A stretch of 64,000 bases of DNA from Bacteroides cellulosilyticus (GTDB taxonomy: Bacteria; Bacteroidota; Bacteroidia; Bacteroidales; Bacteroidaceae): NCBI RefSeq assembly GCF_020091405.1, contig NZ_CP081903.1:744001-808000 (forward strand), read 5' to 3'. A program made the translations under genes and the position numbers. Each line of letters begins with the position of its first letter. Position 1 is the first letter of the stretch. Below are positions 56,204 through 62,809 of the stretch, piece by piece. Below the pieces are notes generated by a model that was not told the origin of the DNA, did no database searches, and saw only the letters and a list, made by a program, of their open reading frames with translations.

Positions 56204-56893
56204 ATGAAAGGTAAGCTACAATTTCCGGTTTCTTTATGCTGGTTTCTTCCCGTACTGGTATTCATGCTGGTTTCCTGCGGCGATGACGATGATTATCATT
56301 ATCCGTCCGTGAAACTGGACTTCCTGACTGCACAGGCCGGCGCCGACGGTAGCCTGCAATCCGTGCTGACGGATGAAGGCGAAACACTTGCAATAGTGGA
56401 AGACGCGTCGAAAACGCGTATAGACGCTAATGCCTCTGCCCGCATTGTCAGCAACTATGGCAAGGCGGAAGCTGCCGATGGGACATCCGGAGTGAAATTG
56501 TATGCAGTATTGAGTGCCATATCGCCTGTGCCGCAGTCTGCGGATAAATTTAAGGATGGAATCAAGCGTGATCCGGCAGATATACTGAGTATCTGGATGG
56601 GGATTGATTACCTGAACATAATGCTGGAAATCAAGTTGCAGAACGGAAAGCACTCGTTCCATTTCATTGAGGACGAAGTCACCACGGATAAAGAAGCGGG
56701 AACCCGGACGGTACGTCTGTCTCTCTATCATGATGATGGCGGAGATGTGCAGGCATACACGAAACGTGCATATGCATCCGTTCCGTTACGGCAATATGCA
56801 GAGGATGGAATTGATAAAGTTACAATCTATTTCAGCTTAAACACGTATTCCGGCAAAGAAGTAACTTATGAATTTGAATATAATCCCCAGTAA
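56204..56893 (+). CDS. NigD-like lipoprotein
   Basis: This 229-aa lipoprotein has the lipobox LVSCGDDDD (Cys about 25) followed by aspartates, a typical Bacteroidetes surface-export start, and the NigD-like pattern: VKLDFLTAQAGADG, a central beta barrel and the C-terminal IYFSLNTYSGKEVTYEFEY. The family is widespread in Bacteroides with no proven function. It is 8 bp after the acyltransferase and 1 bp before the rhodanese gene. Confidence 0.85.
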   Translation: MKGKLQFPVSLCWFLPVLVFMLVSCGDDDDYHYPSVKLDFLTAQAGADGSLQSVLTDEGETLAIVEDASKTRIDANASARIVSNYGKAEAADGTSGVKLYAVLSAISPVPQSADKFKDGIKRDPADILSIWMGIDYLNIMLEIKLQNGKHSFHFIEDEVTTDKEAGTRTVRLSLYHDDGGDVQAYTKRAYASVPLRQYAEDGIDKVTIYFSLNTYSGKEVTYEFEYNPQ

Positions 56894-56894
56894 G

Positions 56895-57284
56895 ATGAAA
56901 ATAAATTCTTTGATTGCAGGCATCTGCCTATTCTTCTCCTCTCTTTTCTCCTGTCAGCAGAAAGGAGATTTCAAGTCTGTATCCGTGGAAGATTTCTCCA
57001 CGCTGATAGCCAATCCTGAGATACAGCGTCTGGATGTACGCACCGTAGCCGAATACTCGGAATCACACATTCCCCAAAGCATCAACATCAATGTGCTTGA
57101 TAAGACTTTTGCGGAAATAGCCGACTCCACTCTACAGAAAGATAAACCCGTTGCTTTGTATTGCCGTAGTGGTAAACGCAGTAAAAAGGCCGCCGCTATA
57201 CTCAGCGAAAAGGGATACGTGGTTTACGACCTCGACAAAGGTTTCGAAGAATGGAAAAAAGCCGGAAAGGAAATAGAGGAATAA
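56895..57284 (+). CDS. Exported rhodanese-like lipoprotein
   Basis: This 129-aa protein, read from the ATG at 56895 immediately after the previous stop, has a lipobox (LFSC, about residue 20) and one rhodanese domain with the active-site Cys in YCRSGKRSKKAA. Such proteins carry sulfane sulfur; the exported type is often linked to redox or metal handling in the envelope. An in-frame upstream start at 56868 overlaps the NigD-like gene and spoils the signal peptide. Confidence 0.88.
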   Translation: MKINSLIAGICLFFSSLFSCQQKGDFKSVSVEDFSTLIANPEIQRLDVRTVAEYSESHIPQSININVLDKTFAEIADSTLQKDKPVALYCRSGKRSKKAAAILSEKGYVVYDLDKGFEEWKKAGKEIEE

Positions 57285-57290
57285 TAAGAA

Positions 57291-57326
57291 AAGCCGCAAA
57301 GCACTGTTATCAGTCCTTTGCGGCTT
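57291..57326. terminator. Bidirectional terminator between rhodanese and rpmH
   Basis: AAGCCGCAAAG (57291-57301) pairs perfectly with CTTTGCGGCTT (57316-57326). A-run and T-run flanks serve both convergent genes. Confidence 0.85.
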
Positions 57327-57353
57327 TCTTATTCTTTATTACAAAGAGTTTGC

Positions 57354-57515
57354 TTATGCTTTCACTCCGTTGTATTCGTCAGAAACAGTCAGTTTCTTGC
57401 GGCCTTTAGCACGACGTGCAGCTAATACTCTGCGACCGTTAGCGGAAGCCATTCTCTCACGGAAACCGTGTTTGTTTTTTCTCTTTCTGTTAGAGGGTTG
57501 AAATGTTCTTTTCAT
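57354..57515 (-). CDS. rpmH: 50S ribosomal protein L34
   Basis: This 53-aa basic protein begins [20 protein letters not shown] and continues [20 protein letters not shown], the invariant L34 sequence, with a short acidic tail (DEYNGVKA). It is a structural protein of the large ribosomal subunit. It is divergent to efp. A -7 candidate TATTTTTG on the - strand (57559-57566) provides its promoter. Confidence 0.97.
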   Translation of the reverse strand: MKRTFQPSNRKRKNKHGFRERMASANGRRVLAARRAKGRKKLTVSDEYNGVKA

Positions 57516-57558
57516 TACTGTATATTGTTTTATGTTATTATTTCACGTAATCGGGCTG

Positions 57559-57594
57559 CAAAAATAGGGACTTTTTTCAAAATAACCAAGAGTT
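57559..57594 (-). promoter_or_regulatory. rpmH promoter
   Basis: On the - strand TATTTTTG (57559-57566) has CTTGG about 19 bp upstream as a -33 region. It faces away from the efp promoter, with the two elements back to back. Confidence 0.55.
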
Positions 57595-57616
57595 AAGTCT
57601 TTTTCTCTCAAAACTT

Positions 57617-57648
57617 TTTGCGATTTTTACTGATTTCCATTACTTTTG
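57617..57648 (+). promoter_or_regulatory. efp promoter
   Basis: TTTG at 57617-57620 and TACTTTTG at 57641-57648 are 20 bp apart, a good match to the Bacteroidetes consensus. The leader to the ATG at 57699 is about 50 nt. Confidence 0.75.
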
Positions 57649-57698
57649 CACCCGCAAAGCTCAGTGGAGACTATTATATAACATCTAAAATAAAAAAT

Positions 57699-58268
57699 AT
57701 GAGTATTAATGCCCAAGACATTAAAATCGGAACTTGCATCCGTATGGACAACAAGTTGTATTTTTGTATTGACTTCCTGCATGTAAAGCCGGGAAAAGGT
57801 AACACCTTCATGCGTGTAAAACTGAAAGACGTAGTAAATGGCTATGTGTTGGAACGCCGCTTTAATATCGGTGAAAAACTGGAAGATGTACGCGTAGAGC
57901 GTCGTCCTTATCAGTTCTTATATAAAGAAGGTGAAGATTATATCTTCATGAACCAAGAAACTTTCGATCAGCACCCCATTGCCCACGACCTGATCAACGG
58001 CGTTGACTTCCTGATGGAAGGCGGCACTCTGGAAGTTGTATCGGACGCATCTACCGAAACTGTTCTTTTTGCCGACATGCCTATCAAAGTTCAGCAGAAG
58101 GTCACTTATACCGAACCGGGTGTGAAAGGTGACACAGCTACAAACACATTGAAACCTGCCACTGTAGAGTCTGGTGCAACTGTGCGCGTTCCGTTGTTCA
58201 TCAATGAAGGCGAAATGATTGAAATCGACACTCGTGACGGTTCTTATGTAAGCCGTGTGAAAGCATAA
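57699..58268 (+). CDS. efp: Elongation factor P
   Basis: EF-P relieves ribosome stalling at polyproline. Read from the ATG at 57699 (MSINAQDIKIG), the protein is 189 aa with the KOW-like N-terminal domain and two OB domains (C-terminal VRVPLFINEGEMIEIDTRDGSYVSRV). The modifiable loop is PGKGNTF, with Lys at the tip. The longer frame from 57618 starts inside the promoter and is rejected. Confidence 0.95.
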   Translation: MSINAQDIKIGTCIRMDNKLYFCIDFLHVKPGKGNTFMRVKLKDVVNGYVLERRFNIGEKLEDVRVERRPYQFLYKEGEDYIFMNQETFDQHPIAHDLINGVDFLMEGGTLEVVSDASTETVLFADMPIKVQQKVTYTEPGVKGDTATNTLKPATVESGATVRVPLFINEGEMIEIDTRDGSYVSRVKA

Positions 58269-58298
58269 GCCTGTTCTCGTTACCATACATTATATAAG

Positions 58299-58341
58299 CT
58301 GCCTGTCAGGAGAATTAAACACTCCCGACAGGCAGTTTTTT
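58299..58341 (+). terminator. efp terminator
   Basis: CTGCCTGTCAGGAG (58299-58312) pairs with CTCCCGACAGGCAG (58322-58335) with one mismatch and is followed by six T. Classic intrinsic terminator. Confidence 0.88.
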
Positions 58342-58428
58342 CTATTGTCAGCAAAAGAATACACAATTGGGAAGATTATCGGAAAATAATGATCTATCTT
58401 TGTAAGCAATAAGCAATAGAATTGCAAC

Positions 58429-59472
58429 ATGAGTAAACTGATAAAGACAGACAACGAATATAAGGAATGGATAGGCGAACTGAAACAGCGTATCCGTCAA
58501 AGCCAGATTAAGGCAGCGGTAAAAGTCAATACGGAGTTATTGAAACTATACTGGAATTTGGGAGAGAACATTATTAAAAAACAAGCTGAAACGAAATGGG
58601 GAAGCGGGTTTCTCAATCAATTATCAGCAGATCTAACAGAAGCATTCCCAGACATGCAAGGTTTTTCCAAACGAAATCTGGAACTTATAAGAAAGTGGTA
58701 CTTATTCTACAATGAAGAAAATTCAATTACGAAACAAGTTGTTTCGCAATTTCAGGAAGTCATATTTCAGGTTCCATGGGGACATCATATTAAAATAGTC
58801 AGTAAATGCACAAGCCTAAAAGAAGCTCAATTCTATATATACAAAATCATTGAACATGGCTGGAGCCGCAATGTTCTGCTAAATATGATAGAAAGCGGAC
58901 TCTATCAACGGGAAGGTGCCTCTATTAACAATTTCTCACTACGTTTACCTTCTTCACAAAGTGATCTGGCACATGAACTAACTAAGGATCCGTATCACTT
59001 TGACTTCCTCGCTCTAAGAGAAGGATATATAGAACGAGAATTAGAAGAAGCATTAGTCAGCAATATCAGTAAATTCCTGCTAGAATTAGGAAATGGATTT
59101 GCTTATATGGGGCATCAAGTTCCAATCATCATAGGAGGGCAAGAATTCCGAATAGATATGTTATTCTACAATGTTCGCTTACGGGCATATGTGGTGATAG
59201 AACTCAAAACCGGAGAGTTTGAACCTGAATTTATCGGTAAATTAGGATTTTATGTATCCGCTGTAAACCATGAACTGCGCAAAGATGGTGATAACCCTAC
59301 TATCGGATTATTAGTGTGTAAAGGCAAAAATGAAATTGTGGCACGCTACACATTAGAAAGTACAATACTGCCCATCGGTATCTCTGAATATGAATTAAGT
59401 CAGCTTTACCCAAAAGATTTCAAGAGTACCCTGCCCAGCATTGAAGAAATAGAAAACGAACTAAAAGATTAA
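58429..59472 (+). CDS. DUF1016/YhcG-type PDDEXK nuclease
   Basis: This 347-aa protein has an N-terminal helical domain (about 10-140, LLKLYWNLGENII, FSKRNLELIRKW, VPWGHHI) and a C-terminal PDDEXK nuclease domain: FRIDMLFYN holds the Asp and VVIELKTGEF the E-x-K. Relatives occur near restriction or DNA-processing loci, but here it stands alone between efp and a glycosyltransferase. Its DNA is more AT-rich than its neighbours (Lys/Asn/Ile codons with A/T ends), which suggests acquisition by transfer. Role unknown; perhaps a DNA repair or defence accessory. Confidence 0.85.
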   Translation: MSKLIKTDNEYKEWIGELKQRIRQSQIKAAVKVNTELLKLYWNLGENIIKKQAETKWGSGFLNQLSADLTEAFPDMQGFSKRNLELIRKWYLFYNEENSITKQVVSQFQEVIFQVPWGHHIKIVSKCTSLKEAQFYIYKIIEHGWSRNVLLNMIESGLYQREGASINNFSLRLPSSQSDLAHELTKDPYHFDFLALREGYIERELEEALVSNISKFLLELGNGFAYMGHQVPIIIGGQEFRIDMLFYNVRLRAYVVIELKTGEFEPEFIGKLGFYVSAVNHELRKDGDNPTIGLLVCKGKNEIVARYTLESTILPIGISEYELSQLYPKDFKSTLPSIEEIENELKD

Positions 59473-59477
59473 GACCT

Positions 59478-60467
59478 ATGAGATACTCCGTCATTATTCC
59501 TGTATACAACCGTCCCGACGAAGTAGACGAACTGTTGCAAAGTCTGACCGGACAGAGTTTCAAAGACTTTGAAGTCGTGATTGTGGAAGACGGTTCCTCC
59601 ATTCCCTGCAAGGAAGTAGTGGACAGATATCAGGATAAACTGGACATACACTATTACAACAAACCGAATTCCGGTCCCGGACAAACCCGTAACTATGGCG
59701 CCGAACGAAGCGCAGGGGAATACCTGATCATCCTGGATTCCGACTGCATCCTACCCGCAGGTTATCTCGCCGCCATTGAAAAAGAACTGCAAGCCAGTCC
59801 TGCCGATGCTTTCGGCGGACCGGACCGGGCTCACGAGTCTTTTACAGATATACAAAAAGCCATCAACTACTCCATGACCTCTTTCTTCACTACCGGAGGC
59901 ATCCGGGGAGGAAAAAAGAAAATGGATAAGTTCTATCCGCGCAGCTTCAACATGGGTGTTAAGCGAGACGTATATGCTGCATTGGGCGGTTTCTCAAAGA
60001 TGCGATTCGGAGAAGACATAGACTTCAGCAGCCGGATATTTAAAGGCGGTTACCGCTGCCTGTTATTCCCCGATGCATGGGTGTATCATAAACGCCGCAC
60101 GGACTTAAAGAAATTCTTCAAACAAGTGCATAATTCGGGAATTGCGCGCATCAATCTATATAAGAAATATCCGGAATCACTGAAAGTCGTCCACCTCCTG
60201 CCCGCAGCATTCACACTGGGAGTAGCGGTACTGATGCTTGGTGCTCCTTTCTGCCTTTACAGTCTGACGCCCATTGCTTTGTATGCACTGCTGGTATGCA
60301 TAGACTCTTCCATCCAGAACCGAAGCCTGCGCATCGGCATCTATTCCATTGCCGCCTCCTTTATCCAACTCATCGGATATGGCACAGGCTTTTGGAGAGC
60401 ATGGTGGAATCGCTGCATACTTGGCAAAGACGAGTTTGAGGCTTTCAAAAAAAACTTTTATAAGTGA
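59478..60467 (+). CDS. GT2 family glycosyltransferase
   Basis: This 329-aa protein is a GT-A fold transferase: YSVIIPVYNRPDEVDELL at the start, VEDGSS, the DxD-like LDSDCILP, and FGEDIDFSSR later. A hydrophobic C-terminal stretch (about 235-300) makes two or three membrane helices, so it acts at the inner membrane, perhaps on lipid-linked or envelope sugars. It follows the nuclease by 5 bp; since codon use reverts to the normal style here, that link may be accidental. Confidence 0.85.
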   Translation: MRYSVIIPVYNRPDEVDELLQSLTGQSFKDFEVVIVEDGSSIPCKEVVDRYQDKLDIHYYNKPNSGPGQTRNYGAERSAGEYLIILDSDCILPAGYLAAIEKELQASPADAFGGPDRAHESFTDIQKAINYSMTSFFTTGGIRGGKKKMDKFYPRSFNMGVKRDVYAALGGFSKMRFGEDIDFSSRIFKGGYRCLLFPDAWVYHKRRTDLKKFFKQVHNSGIARINLYKKYPESLKVVHLLPAAFTLGVAVLMLGAPFCLYSLTPIALYALLVCIDSSIQNRSLRIGIYSIAASFIQLIGYGTGFWRAWWNRCILGKDEFEAFKKNFYK

Positions 60468-60486
60468 TTAGCGATTAGTGATTAAC

Positions 60487-61173
60487 ATGGAGAAACTGAC
60501 TATCAATCAGTGGGCGGAAGAAGACCGTCCGCGGGAAAAAATGATGCTGAAGGGAGCGGAAGCCTTGAGCGACGCTGAATTGCTTGCCATCCTTATCGGT
60601 TCGGGAAACACAGAAGAAAGCGCGGTATCACTTATGCAACGGGTACTTTCCACTTGCGGCAACGACCTCAATCGATTGGGTAAATGGGAAGTGCAGGATT
60701 TTTCCCGCTTCAAAGGCTTCGGTCCCGCCAAGAGCATCACCATCATGGCAGCATTGGAACTGGGTAAACGCCGCAAGCTACAGGAACGTCCGGAACGTGC
60801 CACCATCCGCTCTTCCAAAGACATCTACGAAATCTTTCACCCGCTTCTTTGCGACCTGGCACACGAAGAATTCTGGGTTTTACTCCTTAACCAGGCTTCC
60901 CGCGTCATCGACAAATCCCGCATCAGCCGCGGTGGCATCGACCAGACTACCGCCGACGTACGCAGCATCCTGCGCGAGGCCTTAATACAACGAGCCACGC
61001 AAATAGCTTTGATACACAACCATCCTTCCGGCAGCCCACGCCCCAGCACAGATGATCAACGCCTGACGCAACTTGTCCAAAAAGGCGCTCAGACAATGAA
61101 CATCCGCCTCATCGACCACGTTATTGTAACAGACGGAAAGTATTACAGCTTTAACGATGAAGGAATGATTTAA
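60487..61173 (+). CDS. radC: RadC/JAB-domain DNA repair-like protein
   Basis: This 228-aa protein starts at the ATG at 60487 (an alternative GTG at 60478 adds three residues). The N-terminal helix-hairpin-helix region (FKGFGPAKSITIMAALELG) may bind DNA; the C-terminal MPN/JAB domain has HNHPSGSPRPSTDD, the metal site of the family. RadC is named as a DNA repair gene, but its role is disputed. It begins in a short repeat, GATTAGCGATTAGTGATTA. Confidence 0.93.
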   Translation: MEKLTINQWAEEDRPREKMMLKGAEALSDAELLAILIGSGNTEESAVSLMQRVLSTCGNDLNRLGKWEVQDFSRFKGFGPAKSITIMAALELGKRRKLQERPERATIRSSKDIYEIFHPLLCDLAHEEFWVLLLNQASRVIDKSRISRGGIDQTTADVRSILREALIQRATQIALIHNHPSGSPRPSTDDQRLTQLVQKGAQTMNIRLIDHVIVTDGKYYSFNDEGMI

Positions 61174-61266
61174 GTGGCAAGTAGCCCCGGTAGCTTACCG
61201 CCATAGCCCAGCAACAACCTGAACATTAAGAGATAAGACAGAAAACATGAAAGGAAGCCATCCGGA

Positions 61267-61420
61267 TCTTCCTTACCTCTCATGCACAAGATGGCATCTC
61301 GTACAACACAAGGTAGCATCTTACACAACACAAGATGGCATCTTGTGCATGAGAGGTAAGGAAGATTCAGATGAAAGGTAGTAATGCTTGATATACAAGC
61401 CAGTAATGTGCTTGATAAAA
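61267..61420 (+). repeat. 22-bp periodic array with long inverted repeat
   Basis: Units of 22 bp start at 61267, 61289, 61311, 61333, 61355, 61377 and 61399. Core sequences AGATGGCATCT (dyad AGATG-CATCT) and ACAACACA are clear in 61289-61354; the last two units share AGTAATG and CTTGATA. Bases 61266-61299 and 61333-61366 pair over 33 of 34 positions, so the region can form a hairpin with a 33-nt loop. Confidence 0.8.
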
Positions 61421-61537
61421 GCTCTTAATATTCGAGTTGCAGAGTGCCTGTGACAGGCTTTTTCAAAACCCGTTCCTTTGTAGTTTCAATTTATTTCTTT
61501 AGCTTTGCTTCACGAAGACGAGTTGCATCAGCATAAT

Positions 61538-61578
61538 GCAAATAAATTTGCTTCTGCTTCCGGTTTCAACTATCTTTG
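61538..61578 (+). promoter_or_regulatory. DUF59 gene promoter with AA-centred palindrome
   Basis: TATCTTTG (61571-61578) and TTTG (61547-61550) are 20 bp apart. The palindrome GCAAAT-AA-ATTTGC (61538-61551) overlaps the -33, the same arrangement as at 3071-3090, 3763-3780 and 52191-52211. Confidence 0.7.
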
Positions 61579-61599
61579 CCTAACTAAAATGATACGAAT

Positions 61600-61911
61600 A
61601 TGACCAAGTTTGAAATAGAAGAAAAAATAGTAGCGATGCTCAAAACCGTATTCGACCCGGAAATCCCGGTAAACGTATACGATCTGGGACTTATCTACAA
61701 AATAGATGTCTCCGACAGTGGAGAAGTAAATATTGATATGACCTTGACAGCACCCAACTGTCCGGCAGCCGACTTTATCATGGAAGACGTGCGCCAGAAA
61801 GTGGAATCAGTTGACGGTGTATCCGCCGCCACCATCAATCTGGTGTTCGAACCGGAATGGGACAAGGACATGATGAGCGAGGAAGCCAAACTGGAACTGG
61901 GATTCCTGTAA
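61600..61911 (+). CDS. DUF59/MIP18 family iron-sulfur assembly protein (SufT/PaaD-like)
   Basis: This 103-aa cytoplasmic protein has the family pattern DPEIPVNVYDLGLIYKI, TLTAPNCPAADFI with the conserved Cys, and VNLVFEPEWDKDMMSEEAK-like C-terminus. Family members help mature Fe-S proteins. It ends before a 10-bp-arm hairpin (61922-61946) and is followed by the LpxH-like gene. Confidence 0.9.
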   Translation: MTKFEIEEKIVAMLKTVFDPEIPVNVYDLGLIYKIDVSDSGEVNIDMTLTAPNCPAADFIMEDVRQKVESVDGVSAATINLVFEPEWDKDMMSEEAKLELGFL

Positions 61912-61921
61912 GCAACCCCAT

Positions 61922-61946
61922 TGCAAGTAATTACTGATTACTTGCA
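61922..61946 (+). terminator. Hairpin between DUF59 and LpxH-like gene
   Basis: TGCAAGTAAT and ATTACTTGCA are perfect 10-bp arms around TACTG. No strong T-tract, so it may be a weak terminator or an mRNA end. Confidence 0.5.
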
Positions 61947-61995
61947 TCCCATAATTTGCAACTAGTAATTTGTAATTCAACAGAATAGCACGGTT

Positions 61996-62760
61996 ATGAA
62001 GAATGTATATTTCCTTTCGGACGCACACCTCGGCTCACGTGCCATCGAACACGGGCGTACACAAGAGCGACGCCTCGTTAATTTCCTCGACAGTATCAAG
62101 CACAAGGCTTCTGCCGTATACTTATTGGGAGACATGTTCGACTTCTGGTATGAATTCAAGACCGTTGTGCCGAAAGGATATACCCGTTTTCTGGGAAAGC
62201 TGTCCGAACTGACGGACATAGGAGTGGAAGTGCACTTCTTCACAGGTAACCATGATATTTGGTGCGGTGATTATCTGACCCGCGAGTGCGGCGTCATCAT
62301 GCACCGCGAACCGCTCACCACGGAAATATACGGCAAAGAGTTCTACCTTGCCCACGGCGATGGTTTGGGCGACCCCGACAAGAAGTTCAAATTTCTGCGC
62401 TCCATGTTTCACAGCGAATTCCTGCAAACCCTTTTCTCCGCCATACACCCTCGTTGGAGTATGGAGCTGGGACTGAATTGGGCAAAACATAGCCGTCTGA
62501 AACGCGTGGACGGCAAGGAGCCCGACTATATGGGTGAAGACAAAGAATTCTTGGTGCTCTACACCAAGGAATACCTGAAAAGTCACCCGAATATCAATTA
62601 CTTCATCTACGGACACCGCCACATCGAACTGGACCTGATGTTGAGCGCCACCGCCCGTGTCACCATATTGGGAGACTGGATTAATTATTTCTCCTACGCC
62701 GTATTCGACGGTGAGAACCTCTTCCTTGAGAACTTTATTGAAGGAGAAACCAAACTATAA
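61996..62760 (+). CDS. UDP-2,3-diacylglucosamine diphosphatase-like metallophosphoesterase
   Basis: LpxH hydrolyses UDP-2,3-diacylglucosamine to lipid X in lipid A synthesis. This 254-aa protein has the calcineurin-type metal motifs in order: SDAHLGS, GDMFDFWYE, GNHDIW, AHGDGLG and YGHRH. The insertion (about 120-185) with FNWAKH-like LGLNWAKHS forms the lid. It is a reasonable LpxH homologue for a Gram-negative with lipid A, but other UDP-sugar phosphatases look alike. Length is near the family norm (about 240). Confidence 0.85.
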   Translation: MKNVYFLSDAHLGSRAIEHGRTQERRLVNFLDSIKHKASAVYLLGDMFDFWYEFKTVVPKGYTRFLGKLSELTDIGVEVHFFTGNHDIWCGDYLTRECGVIMHREPLTTEIYGKEFYLAHGDGLGDPDKKFKFLRSMFHSEFLQTLFSAIHPRWSMELGLNWAKHSRLKRVDGKEPDYMGEDKEFLVLYTKEYLKSHPNINYFIYGHRHIELDLMLSATARVTILGDWINYFSYAVFDGENLFLENFIEGETKL

Positions 62761-62809
62761 TCCATCCCGGAAGCCCCCCTTAAAGCGCCAACCAACCGCC
62801 CAATCTGAT

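Larger units (their letters stand above)
61174..61599. other. 426-bp intergenic region with 22-bp array and DUF59 promoter
   Basis: It holds a 22-bp periodic array (61267-61420) whose first part forms a 34-nt inverted repeat, and the DUF59 promoter (61538-61578). No gene is visible. Confidence 0.75.
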
